Assembly (NCBI RefSeq): GCF_000718305.1
Contig: NZ_JOFQ01000017.1
Span: forward strand, 168,549 to 232,548
Origin: Streptomyces niger
Lineage (GTDB): Bacteria; Actinomycetota; Actinomycetes; Streptomycetales; Streptomycetaceae
DNA: 64,000 bases
Direction of reading: 5' to 3'
Below the pieces are notes generated by a model, which saw only the letters and a program-made list of their open reading frames with translations, did not search any database and had not been told where the DNA came from. The position numbers and the translations under genes were made by a program. Below are positions 17,401 to 26,561 of this stretch, piece by piece (positions within the stretch are counted from its first letter, which is position 1; every line of letters begins with the position of its first letter).

Positions 17401-19151
17401 ATCCGCTTCAGGCACCGCAGCAGGACCAGTCTCTCCTGCAGAGCTCTCTCGTGCGCGGGTTGCATGCGCAGCGCCGCATCGGTGACGTCGAGCGCCTCCT
17501 CCAGCTGGTTCAGCCTCGCCAGCGTGCCGGCCAGTTCCACCTGAAGCGGGACGTCCTGGGGCCGCCGACGCAGAGCTTCCTCGGCGGCCTCCCGCGCCTC
17601 TTGGAGGCGGCCGCAGTAACGCAGGCCCGCGACGTGCAGGGCCAGTGCCTCACCGTGCCACGGATCCGTCCGCACGGCCTCTTCCAATGCCACCAGGGCC
17701 GTGTCGTCCCGGTCCTGGGCCCAGCGGAGCCGCCCGAGCAGCACATGCGGAGTGGCACTGTAGGGATACGCATCGCAGAAGGTTCGGACACCGGTCTCCG
17801 CCTCGTTCCAGCGATGTGCGATGCGCAGCGTGAACGCCGCTCCGGAGAGGGCCGCGAACCAATGCGGATCGTTGTCCCGTGCCCTGGCGAACGCCTCCAG
17901 TGCTTGATCCGTGCGACCGCGTCGCGCCGAGTGCCAACCGCGCAGGGTCCAGGGCTGCGGACGCGACGGGTACGCCTCGCAGGCCCGGCAGACCGCGATC
18001 GCCGCCTCCTCCCAGCGCCCCAGCTCCGCCAGCACATCGCATCGCTCGCTCAGCAGCGGAAGATGCTCCGGGTCATGGTGCAGTCCGCGATCACAGGCTT
18101 CCAAGGCCTGCTCCGGATTCCGTGCCTTCAAGGTGGACGCCAGCTTCATCCAGCGGCCCGGGTCCACCGGCCTCCTCATGAGGAAGCCCTCCGCCGCGGA
18201 TACCGCCTCCGCGTGCCGTCCTGCATGGACCAGTGCGTCGATCTCCCGCTGCCGGGCCACAGAGTGGTGCGAATCAAGCTCCGACGCCCGCCGCGCGCGC
18301 TCCAAAGCCTCATCAGTACGGCCGAGGTGAAGGGAAAGCCTGCTGGACCGGCACAGAAGTCCGGGCAGTCGTGGCCGGACGGCGAGTCCGTCCACGGCTG
18401 CCCGCTCGGCCTCGTCCCAGCGATTGACGATGCCGAGGACGTGAACCCGGGCCTCCAAAGCCCACCCGTGCTCCGGATCCACCCGCAGCGCCTGGTCCAC
18501 CAGCCCCACGGCCCGGTCCGCGTCCCGGTCGCCCGCGTCGATGAGCGCAAGCGCGCAGTCGGCCAGCAGCTCCGGCTCCTCCGGGCAGAGCTCCGCGGCC
18601 TCCGTCGCCCGCAGCTTGACCTCGTCCCAGCGGCCGAGATCACCCAGCGCCCCGAGCCGATCCGCCAGCGTCGACGGATCGCCCGGATGCCCTTGCAGCA
18701 CCCGCTCGTAGTGCCGCAGCGCTTCTTCGTACCGCCAGCGCCCCGCATACAGCTTGGCCGTCGCCCTGTGGACGTCCCGCCCGTCAGGAAAGCGGGTGCA
18801 CGCCTCCTCGGCCGCCGCGAACGCCTCGTCGTAACGGAACAGCCGGTCGAGGCACGCGATCCGCCAAGCCGCAGCCGACTGCCGTGACTCGTCCCCGGCC
18901 TCATCGGCCGTCAACAGGCCGTCGAACAACGTCAGCGCATCGCCCGGGCGCCCCTGCCCCAGCCGTACCCTGCCCAGCTCGTGCAGCGCATCCCGGTCAG
19001 CCGGACATTCCGCCAGCCGGCGGTCGATCAGCTCCTCGGCCCGGTCGAACCGGCAGTCCTCCCGCAGTCTGCGCAGGACGGCCGTATCAAAGCCGGGGCC
19101 GTTTCCGGAAGCGTGCCTGTTCTCCCCGTTTCCATGAACTCCCCCGTTCAT
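14487..19151 (-). CDS. Giant TPR-repeat protein with two C-terminal membrane helices, function unknown
   Basis: 1554 residues. From about residue 20 to 1380 the protein is an unbroken TPR solenoid: a 34-residue rhythm of W-x-E-A-x-x-x-x-x-x-A and P-x-x-x-x-A/L recurs about 35-40 times (for example RWDEAERAAVDGLAVRP, RLEDGLQCVERALAAQPGHP, RYDEAEPVLQRAVELDAYN). Residues about 1448-1475 (SGWLGSVVLVTVSVLILL...) and 1476-1502 (VTVVMVSTLTPLLVGLVVLG...) are two membrane helices joined by a tight turn. A 52-residue tail with VRVKLPGGMEADLSASLQ follows. Two helices put the solenoid and the tail on the same, presumably cytoplasmic, side. There is no signal peptide, enzyme domain or HTH. It stands alone on the minus strand downstream of argG-argH. 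It is probably a membrane-tethered scaffold; partner unknown. Start ATG 19151 has only a G-run upstream. Confidence 0.85.
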   Translation of the reverse strand: MNGGVHGNGENRHASGNGPGFDTAVLRRLREDCRFDRAEELIDRRLAECPADRDALHELGRVRLGQGRPGDALTLFDGLLTADEAGDESRQSAAAWRIACLDRLFRYDEAFAAAEEACTRFPDGRDVHRATAKLYAGRWRYEEALRHYERVLQGHPGDPSTLADRLGALGDLGRWDEVKLRATEAAELCPEEPELLADCALALIDAGDRDADRAVGLVDQALRVDPEHGWALEARVHVLGIVNRWDEAERAAVDGLAVRPRLPGLLCRSSRLSLHLGRTDEALERARRASELDSHHSVARQREIDALVHAGRHAEAVSAAEGFLMRRPVDPGRWMKLASTLKARNPEQALEACDRGLHHDPEHLPLLSERCDVLAELGRWEEAAIAVCRACEAYPSRPQPWTLRGWHSARRGRTDQALEAFARARDNDPHWFAALSGAAFTLRIAHRWNEAETGVRTFCDAYPYSATPHVLLGRLRWAQDRDDTALVALEEAVRTDPWHGEALALHVAGLRYCGRLQEAREAAEEALRRRPQDVPLQVELAGTLARLNQLEEALDVTDAALRMQPAHERALQERLVLLRCLKRMDEAEAAARTLLAAHPRSASALLVVEEVWTDRKRLEDGLQCVERALAAQPGHPSAWERRIGLLEHLNRLDEAVQAGLEAVELLPERADLRMCTASALTARGRPQEALDQYDHVLRQGPEHVGALRGRVEALSDLRRGEEAEECARQAVHRLPENAELRVALGEVLDARHRPDLALEEFAEASRQSPDLVRPYVCAMFALADLGRFAESEEVARTALDKSSNPADIRVHLGQLFRYQGRAEDALREFDEALRIEADAEWVFRNQATALRDLRRWAEAEQAARRAVTVDAGEVRCYLALAELYAGMERAEEWLAASERAVELHPYDPFVLRRHCDALQELGRWTEAESVAREAIRTRPDDLDLRVELARLLGQRRRDQEALAAVDEALRRDPDHLWALRVRSHRLRVLARHDEATEQARRVVHRHPGWADARFLLATALHAQHQYRAALAEWERGRHTAPHDTDALVGMSGTLCALHCYDEAERLVRGAWERQPHEWAFGTELAYVLADRKAFDEAVELLAEMRKSAVGLQEKAMVLSCLGDIELTRGRNEDALRFFEEAASLDPEDEDYVIGQAWARLRLGNPEVPRGAVDLFEADRLCREALREASGDSAGSALVCRGMVAYREKRMAEAEAHFRHAVTVCPYGAGHTDLGALLVQLARYDEAEPVLQRAVELDAYNVHALVELGNLHLQRAESASAPEAAGALGERAADEFRRALRLQPDSRSAAIGLCLSLVRASGALGDAEDVLRQALCCSRKSADRHALHLALARLLVYAGDATKRGVLYEDALSEAEAALDADERDAEAHYVAGVAEQKLAADTSAMRLRALHRVRAVGHFRRCEQRAGGHVEAQRARRLLDQESAPARSGWLGSVVLVTVSVLILLTTWVAFLIGERVTVVMVSTLTPLLVGLVVLGLVMPALVRVKLPGGMEADLSASLQQISQGPAGEVSAVVLRLPAGSGPVGELPGATPPA

Positions 19152-19190
19152 CCCCCATGGCCGGTGGCCGGTTCTCCATGGTGGAAACCA

Positions 19191-19248
19191 CGGTAGCCGG
19201 GACCACCGACAGCGGCTACTCAGCTGCTGCCCGCGTTCCCGGCTACCG
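19191..19248. promoter_or_regulatory. 12-bp inverted repeat upstream of the giant TPR gene
   Basis: CGGTAGCCGGGA (19191-19202) and TCCCGGCTACCG (19237-19248) are perfect inverted copies with a 34-bp spacer that itself holds CAGC/GCTG pairs. They lie 40-97 bp before the TPR start. This may be an operator or a second terminator of argGH. Confidence 0.45.
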
Positions 19249-19254
19249 CGGAGG

Positions 19255-19273
19255 GAGGTACCGCAGGTACCTC
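19255..19273 (-). terminator. Hairpin after argH
   Basis: GAGGTACC and GGTACCTC pair perfectly over 8 bp around a GCA loop, 6 bp past the argH stop. Confidence 0.6.
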
Positions 19274-19278
19274 AGGGG

Positions 19279-20772
<1,494 letters not shown>

Positions 20773-21969
20773 CTACGCCCGCAGATCGCGCCGCGCGGCG
20801 ATCTTGCTCGACATGCCGAAGATCTCGATGAAGCCCTTCGACAGCGACTGGTCGAAGGTGTCCCCGGTGTCGTACGTGGCCAGGTTGAAGTCGTACAGCG
20901 ACTGGTCGGACCTCCGGCCGGTCACGACGGCGCGGCCGCCGTGCAGGGTCATCCGGATGTCACCGGAGACGGCCTGGTTGGCCTCGGCGACGAAGCCGTC
21001 CAGGGCGCGCTTGAGCGGCGAGAACCACAGGCCGTCGTAGACCAGCTCGCCCCAGCGCTGCTCGACCTGCCGCTTGTAGCGGGCCAGCTCGCGCTCGACG
21101 GTGACGCTCTCCAGCTCCTGGTGGGCGGTGATCAGGGCGATCGCGCCGGGGGCCTCGTAGACCTCGCGGGACTTGATGCCGACCAGCCGGTCCTCGACCA
21201 TGTCGATCCGGCCGATGCCCTGGGCGCCGGCCCGCTCGTTCAGCTGCTGGATGGCCTGGAGGACGGTGACGGGCGTGCCGTCGATCGCGACCGGCACGCC
21301 TTCCTTGAAGGTGATCACGACCTCGTCGGCCTCGCGCGGCGCGGCCGGGTCGGCGGTGTACTCGTACACGTCCTCGATGGGCGCGTTCCAGATGTCCTCC
21401 AGGAAGCCGGTCTCCACGGCCCGCCCGAAGACGTTCTGGTCGATGGAGTACGGCGACTTCTTGGTCGTCGCGATCGGGAGGTTCTTCTCCTCGCAGAAGG
21501 CGATCGCCTTGTCCCGGGTCATCGCGTAGTCGCGGACGGGGGCGATGCAGTTCAGGTCGGGGGCGAGGGAGGAGATGCCGGCCTCGAAGCGGACCTGGTC
21601 GTTGCCCTTGCCGGTGCAGCCGTGCGCGACGGTTGTCGCGCCGTGCTTCTTCGCGGCGGCGACCAGGTGCTTGACGATGGCCGGCCGGGAGAGCGCGGAG
21701 ACCAGCGGGTACCGGTCCATGTAGAGCGCGTTGGCCTGGATCGCCGGGAGGCAGTACTCGTCGGCGAACTCGTCCTTGGCGTCCGCCACCTCGGCCTCGA
21801 CCGCACCGCAGGCGAGCGCGCGCTTGCGGATGACGTCCAGGTCCTCGCCGCCCTGGCCTACGTCCACCGCGACGGCGATGACCTCGGCGCCCGTCTCCTC
21901 GGCGATCCAGCCGATGCAGACGGAGGTGTCCAGACCGCCCGAGTAGGCGAGCACGACGCGCTCGGTCAC
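20773..21969 (-). CDS. argG: Argininosuccinate synthase
   Basis: 398 residues from GTG 21969 ([17 protein letters not shown]), with GAGGAGG 5-6 nt upstream; a longer frame lacks a ribosome site and would cross the ARG boxes. AYSGGLDTS near residue 8 is the ATP pyrophosphatase loop, and [13 protein letters not shown] near 115 the second signature. It joins citrulline and aspartate using ATP. Operon argG-argH; probably repressed by ArgR encoded at 35.0 kb. Confidence 0.97.
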   Translation of the reverse strand: MTERVVLAYSGGLDTSVCIGWIAEETGAEVIAVAVDVGQGGEDLDVIRKRALACGAVEAEVADAKDEFADEYCLPAIQANALYMDRYPLVSALSRPAIVKHLVAAAKKHGATTVAHGCTGKGNDQVRFEAGISSLAPDLNCIAPVRDYAMTRDKAIAFCEEKNLPIATTKKSPYSIDQNVFGRAVETGFLEDIWNAPIEDVYEYTADPAAPREADEVVITFKEGVPVAIDGTPVTVLQAIQQLNERAGAQGIGRIDMVEDRLVGIKSREVYEAPGAIALITAHQELESVTVERELARYKRQVEQRWGELVYDGLWFSPLKRALDGFVAEANQAVSGDIRMTLHGGRAVVTGRRSDQSLYDFNLATYDTGDTFDQSLSKGFIEIFGMSSKIAARRDLRA

Positions 21970-21979
21970 GGTGTCCTCC

Positions 21980-22013
21980 TCAATCCATGCACTGATGGGT
22001 ATAACTATGCAGT
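21980..22013 (-). promoter_or_regulatory. Candidate ARG boxes upstream of argG
   Basis: On the minus strand, ACTGCATAGTTATACCCA (22013-21996) matches the T-G-x-A-T...A-T-x-C pattern of ArgR boxes, and AGTGCATGGATTGA (about 21993-21980) gives a second, weaker half. AT-rich in an otherwise GC-rich region, and just ahead of the argG ribosome site. Confidence 0.6.
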
Positions 22014-22084
22014 ACTCCGTATGTTTCGTCAACGCAGCAGGTCAGAGAGGGGACAGCAGGCCGCCGACAGGCCGTTTCCGCCCC

Positions 22085-22453
22085 TCAGGAGCGGTGCCGG
22101 AGCACGTCCTCCAGCACCGTCACGTGGCTGAGGTCCAGCTCCTTGGTCGCCGTGAGCAGGGTGACCGGCCCGTCCGCCGCCATCTCCCGCAGCCGCTCCA
22201 GCGCCCCGCTCCCCGGCTCGTCCGCGAGCTCCGCCCGGTACCGCTCGGCGAACTCCTCGTACGCCTCCTCCCGGTGCCCGTACCACTTGCGCAGCTCGTT
22301 CGAGGGCGCGACGTCCTTCAGCCACTCGTCCAGCCGCGCCGCGTCCTTCGCCAACCCGCGCGGCCACAGCCGGTCCACCAGCACCCGGGCCCCGTCGTCG
22401 GGGTCCACCGCGTCGTACACACGCCGCATTCGTACCGTTACGCGCTTGCTCAT
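22085..22453 (-). CDS. DUF488 (YeaO-like) protein
   Basis: 122 residues from ATG 22453. YDAVDPDDGARVLVDRLWPRGLAKDAARLDEWLKDVAPSNELRKWYGH is the signature region of the DUF488/YeaO family; the conserved VDRLWPRG is present. TLLTATKELDLSHVTVLEDVL ends the domain as usual. The biochemical role of this family is not established. Single gene between argG and tRNA-Pro. Confidence 0.88.
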   Translation of the reverse strand: MSKRVTVRMRRVYDAVDPDDGARVLVDRLWPRGLAKDAARLDEWLKDVAPSNELRKWYGHREEAYEEFAERYRAELADEPGSGALERLREMAADGPVTLLTATKELDLSHVTVLEDVLRHRS

Positions 22454-22596
22454 GGCCGCATTCAAACACCGCACGCACCGCGGCGCCCGCACCTCGGACC
22501 GCGCCCCGCCCACCCCCGGTTTTGGATTCCGGGCCCCGGACAGGTATTTTTCTTCTGCACGCACCGACCGGGCCCGCCCGGACGGACGGCGAGCAC

Positions 22597-22670
<74 letters not shown>

Positions 22671-22686
22671 CACGGTGTTTTCGCAG

Positions 22687-22716
22687 CTCAGGGGCCATCT
22701 TCGGATGGCCCCTGAG
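22687..22716. terminator. Terminator with UUCG tetraloop after tRNA-Pro
   Basis: Arms 22687-22699 and 22704-22716 pair perfectly over 13 bp around TTCG, 16 bp past the tRNA. Confidence 0.85.
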
Positions 22717-22750
22717 GCGTTTCCGGCCTACTGCGGCCGTACGGACCAGG

Positions 22751-23138
22751 TCAGCCGCGGACGCGGATGAGGCCCCACACCCCCTCCGACAGGGGCCAGC
22801 GCAGCACGCCGCTGCGGTACGCGTAGTCGCCGGGACCGCCGGCCGTCAGATTCAGGGTCCGTACGCTGCCGGGGCTCAACGCCCCGAGGGAGCCGACCCG
22901 CGGCCGGACGCCAGCGGTCCGCCGGTGACCGGGTCGGTCCAGGTCGCGCCGCGCAGGTCGGCGAGGTCGCCGAAGAAGAACGTGCCTTCCTCGTCGCACC
23001 GCCAGACGTAGGTGCGGCGGCCGCCGTCCGGGCCGGTGGCGGAGTCGGGATTCCTGCCGACCTTGCCGCCGTCCGCTTCGTGGACGTCGTAGCCGACGCC
23101 CTGGGCGTGGATGCCGGCGCGCCCCTCCGTGCCTTCCC
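22751..23138 (-). pseudogene. Decayed C-terminal remnant of a multicopper-oxidase-like gene
   Basis: Two frames on the minus strand together read like the end of a cupredoxin-domain oxidase. From about 23138 the first gives AGIHAQGVGYDVHEADGGKVG, RRTYVWRCDEEGTFFFGDLADLRGA and TDPVTGGPLAS. After a shift near 22880 the second gives LGALSPGSVRTLNLTAGGPGDYAYRSG and WPLSEGVWGLIRVRG, stopping at 22751. Segments such as RTYVWRCDEEGTFFFGD and PGDYAYRSG resemble the mononuclear and trinuclear copper regions of Streptomyces multicopper oxidases as I remember them. The copper-binding histidine clusters, the N-terminus and a start are all missing, and the fragment begins directly behind the amt stop. Confidence 0.5.
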
Positions 23139-23141
23139 GGC

Positions 23142-24476
23142 TCAGTCCTCCGGCTCCCGGTCCGCGCGGTGCACGAGGGTGGTGGTGGCGCCGCCGGGCA
23201 GGTGGCCGGCGGAGTCGCGGCGGCCGACCGTGCCGTGGCCGAGGACGCCGTGGTCGTAGGCGGTCTCGGCGTGGATCGTCTGGTCCAGGCCGGTCCGCTC
23301 GTGGTCCGGATCGGCACGGAAGCCCATGGCCTTGTCGATGGCCTTGCCGAGGGCGTACGTGATGAGGAAGGCGTAGGCGCCGGTGGCGAGGACCGCGACG
23401 AGCTGCTTGAGCAGCTGCCCCGCTCCGCCGCCGGAGAAGAGGCCGGCCGGGCCGTCGGTCATGGCCGAGGTCGCGAAGAAGCCGATCAGCAGGGTGCCGA
23501 TGACGCCGGCGACGAGGTGGACGCCCACCACGTCCAAGGAGTCGTCGTAGCCGAAGCGGAACTTCCAGTTCACGGCGTACGAGCAGACCACGCCGGCGAC
23601 CAGGCCGATGGCGAGAGCGCCCCAGATGCCGACCGAACCGCAGGACGGGGTGATGGCGACCAGGCCCGCGACCGCGCCGGAGGCCGCGCCGAGGGTGGTG
23701 GCGTGCGCGTCCCGGCGCTTCTCCACCAGCAGCCAGCCGAGCAGGCCGGTGCAGCCCGCGGCCTGAGTGTTCAGCAGCGCCATGGCCGCCTTGCCGTCCG
23801 CGGCGACCGCCGACCCGGCGTTGAAGCCGAACCAGCCGAACCACAGCAGCCCGGCACCGAGGATCACCAGCGGCAGGCTGTGCGGGCGCATCGCCTCCTT
23901 GCCGAAGCCGAGGCGCGGCCCGAGGACGAGGGCGAGGGCCAGGCCGGACGCGCCGCAGTTGACCTCGACGACCGTGCCGCCCGCGAAGTCCAGCGCGCCC
24001 AGCTTGTCCAGGATCCAGCCGCCGGGCGCGAAGACCCAGTGCGCGACCGGTACGTACACCAGCAGCGTCCAGAGGGCGGCGAAGGCCACCCACGCGCCGA
24101 AGCGGGCGCGGTCCGCGATGGCACCGCTGATCAGCGAGACGGTGAGGATCGCGAAGGTGAGCTGGAAGGCGGCGAAGAGGGCGGTCGGTACGTGTCCGGT
24201 GACGCTCTTCGGACCGATACCGTGCATCCCGAGGTGGTCCAGGCCGCCGATCAGCCCGGCGCCGGTGTCCGGGGCGAAGACCAGACTGTATCCGATCGCG
24301 AGCCAGACGACGGTGACGACGGCGATCGCGACGAAGCTCATCATCAGCATGTTCAGCACGCTCTTGGAACGCACCATGCCGCCGTAGAAAAGCGCCAGGC
24401 CCGGCGTCATCAACAGGACCAAGGCGGTGGCTGCCAGCAGCCAGGCGGTGTCTCCGGAGTCGATTCCGGCAGGCAT
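23142..24476 (-). CDS. amt: Ammonium transporter
   Basis: 444 residues from ATG 24476, 9 nt after GGAAGG; an upstream in-frame TTG is less likely. Eleven membrane helices are visible. DTAWLLAATALVLLMTPGLALFYGGMV is the classic first helix, and DFAGGTVVEVNCGASGLALALVLG carries the Amt signature, with VH in place of the more common pore-lining PH/IH contexts. VVGVHLVAGVIGTLLIGFFA is the helix with the second pore histidine. The C-terminal tail is long and ends ADREPED. In S. coelicolor amtB is followed by glnK and glnD; here neither follows, only an oxidase remnant. A GlnR-like operator lies upstream. Confidence 0.94.
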   Translation of the reverse strand: MPAGIDSGDTAWLLAATALVLLMTPGLALFYGGMVRSKSVLNMLMMSFVAIAVVTVVWLAIGYSLVFAPDTGAGLIGGLDHLGMHGIGPKSVTGHVPTALFAAFQLTFAILTVSLISGAIADRARFGAWVAFAALWTLLVYVPVAHWVFAPGGWILDKLGALDFAGGTVVEVNCGASGLALALVLGPRLGFGKEAMRPHSLPLVILGAGLLWFGWFGFNAGSAVAADGKAAMALLNTQAAGCTGLLGWLLVEKRRDAHATTLGAASGAVAGLVAITPSCGSVGIWGALAIGLVAGVVCSYAVNWKFRFGYDDSLDVVGVHLVAGVIGTLLIGFFATSAMTDGPAGLFSGGGAGQLLKQLVAVLATGAYAFLITYALGKAIDKAMGFRADPDHERTGLDQTIHAETAYDHGVLGHGTVGRRDSAGHLPGGATTTLVHRADREPED

Positions 24477-24571
24477 GTGTGTCAACCTTCCCGCCCGGCG
24501 GGGGTGACAGGGGGCGACGCCGGGCCAGGGAAGAGAGTGACCCGCCGCAATTTCCGGTCTCGAACATCGAC

Positions 24572-24605
24572 GTTTCGACGATGTTTCGCGTTACCTCGGC
24601 GTTTC
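24572..24605 (-). promoter_or_regulatory. Candidate GlnR operator upstream of amt
   Basis: On the plus strand the order is GTTTC, 6 bp, GTTTC, 2 bp, GTTAC, 6 bp, GTTTC; on the coding strand GAAAC-N6-GTAAC and GAAAC-N6-GAAAC. This matches the AC-n9-AC pattern of actinobacterial GlnR boxes and lies about 100-130 bp before the amt start, implying nitrogen-limited expression. Confidence 0.65.
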
Positions 24606-24635
24606 CCTGGCCCGGTCCGGTGTGACCGTGCGGTG

Positions 24636-26315
24636 TCAGGCGCGCACGTCCCGCAGTTCCCGGCGCAGGATCTTGCCCGTGGCCGTTTTCGGCAGATCAT
24701 CCAGGAAGGATATGGAGCGCGGGTATTTGTAGGCCGCCATCTGCTCCTTGCAGTACCCGATCAGCTCCTCCTCGGTGACGGATTCGCCCCGTTTGACGGA
24801 CACGAACGCCTTCACCGTCTCGCCCCGGTACGCGTCCGGCACGCCGACCACCGCCGCCTCCCGGACCGCCGGATGCCCGTACAGCACGTCCTCCACCTCG
24901 CGCGGCCACACCTTGTACCCGGCCGCGTTGATCATGTCCTTCTTGCGGTCCACGAGGTAGAACCAGCCCTCGGCGTCCATGAAGCCGACGTCCCCGGTAC
25001 GCAGCTCACCGCCCGGCAGCGCCGCGGCCGTGGCCTCGGGCTTGTTCCAGTACCCCGGCACCACCTGCGGCCCCGACGTGGCGATCTCACCGATCTCCCC
25101 GACCGGCACCTCCGCCCCCTCCTCGTCGAGAATCCGCACGACCGTGTTGAAGACCGGCACACCCACCGACAGGGCACCCGACTCCGGGTCGACGGGCGCC
25201 TGCGCGCCGAGCGGGACGGCGTGCGTGGGCGAGTTGGTCTCCGTCAGCCCGTAGATGTTGTGGATGTACCGCCCCGTCGCCTTCTCGAACTGCTCGGTGA
25301 CGGCCGGGGCGATGGGCGCGCCACCGGAGTAGACGACGCGGAGTGAGGCGAAGTCCTCCCGGGTGGCGTCCGGGGCGCCGGCCAGGCTGATGAAGACGGT
25401 GATGGCGCCGACCGTGAACGTCGGCCGGTGCTCGCGCAGCGCGTCCAGCACGACGCCGGGGTGGAAGCGGTGGGCGAGGACCAGCGGGCAGGGCAGCAGC
25501 AGGGCGAGCGCGAGATGCCCGATCAGCCCGGTGATATGGAACAGCGGCGCCACACCCAGGATGCTGTCCTCGCTGGTCAGCCGCATCCACTCCCGGTACG
25601 TACAGGCGTTGAAGAGCATCGTGCCGTGCGTGTTCAGTGCGCCCTTGGGCTCGCCGGTCGTACCGGAGGTGTAGGTGAGGACGGCGACGTCACCGGGGGC
25701 GGGGGCCGCGGGCTCGGGGGCCCGGCCCGCGTACTGCCCGACGAGGGTGCGGAGGTCGAGCGTGCCCCGCGGACGGGTCCGCCGCACGCCGTCGAAGAGC
25801 CGCGGGTCATCGCGCGTCTGCCAGTCCAGCGGCGAGCAGGTGACGACGGTGGCGACCTGCGTGGCGCCGCCGCCGATGACGCCCCTGGCCACGCTCTCGT
25901 ACAGCTCGTCCAGGCACAGCAGCGCACTCGCGCCGGAGTCGGTGAGCAGGTACGTCAGCTCGCGGGCCTTGTTCATCGGATTGACGGCGACCGCGGCGCC
26001 GCCGGCCTTCCAGGCGGCGAGCAGGCCGATGACGAACGCGGGGTCGTTCTGCACGTACAGCGCGAGCCGGTCGCCCGGCGCGAAGCCGCGCTCGGCCAGC
26101 GCGACCGCGAGCGCGTCGGACGCGGCGTCCAGCTCGGCGAGGGTGAGGACGCCGTCGAAGTAGCGGATCGCCTCGGTGCCGGGACTGCGCGCGACGGACG
26201 CCCGGAAGGCGTGCAGCAGGGTGGGGTGCTCGGGGGTGATGTCGGCCGGCGCCCCCTCGGCATACCGCGCCAGCCAGGGACGCTCCCGGTACGCGCTGGT
26301 CGTGACGTCGGTCAT
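24636..26315 (-). CDS. Acyl-CoA synthetase / long-chain fatty acid-CoA ligase (AMP-forming)
   Basis: 559 residues from ATG 26315. VLTYTSGTTGEPKGALNTHGTM (about 213-234) is the AMP-binding P-loop signature. IYGLTETNSPTHAVP (about 346) is motif A5, ELRTGDVGFMDAEGWFYLVDRKKDMINAAGYKVWPREVEDVL (about 445-485) includes the hinge Asp/Lys region, and PKTATGKILRRELRD carries the catalytic Lys near the end. It would activate a fatty or aryl acid as an adenylate and transfer it to CoA. The acid specificity cannot be read with confidence. Divergent to the HTH cassette. Confidence 0.9.
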   Translation of the reverse strand: MTDVTTSAYRERPWLARYAEGAPADITPEHPTLLHAFRASVARSPGTEAIRYFDGVLTLAELDAASDALAVALAERGFAPGDRLALYVQNDPAFVIGLLAAWKAGGAAVAVNPMNKARELTYLLTDSGASALLCLDELYESVARGVIGGGATQVATVVTCSPLDWQTRDDPRLFDGVRRTRPRGTLDLRTLVGQYAGRAPEPAAPAPGDVAVLTYTSGTTGEPKGALNTHGTMLFNACTYREWMRLTSEDSILGVAPLFHITGLIGHLALALLLPCPLVLAHRFHPGVVLDALREHRPTFTVGAITVFISLAGAPDATREDFASLRVVYSGGAPIAPAVTEQFEKATGRYIHNIYGLTETNSPTHAVPLGAQAPVDPESGALSVGVPVFNTVVRILDEEGAEVPVGEIGEIATSGPQVVPGYWNKPEATAAALPGGELRTGDVGFMDAEGWFYLVDRKKDMINAAGYKVWPREVEDVLYGHPAVREAAVVGVPDAYRGETVKAFVSVKRGESVTEEELIGYCKEQMAAYKYPRSISFLDDLPKTATGKILRRELRDVRA

Positions 26316-26561
26316 AGCATCGCGCCTTCCTCACTCACGGAGCACGCCAAGGGGCACCCGCCAGGCACCGGCCAACCGCTCGGGCCGACGTCGCGCTGGC
26401 CACTGTGAATCAGCTTTCAACCAACCGTCAACAGGTCGGTGTCGGTTGCCGCCGCGGAGACCCGATCAAGCTGAGCCGCAACCCGCTCGACTTCGAACGT
26501 GCCAGTGACAATTGACAACTTCGGAGAGTGACGGAATGCGTGCTGCGCATAACCTCGCCGA

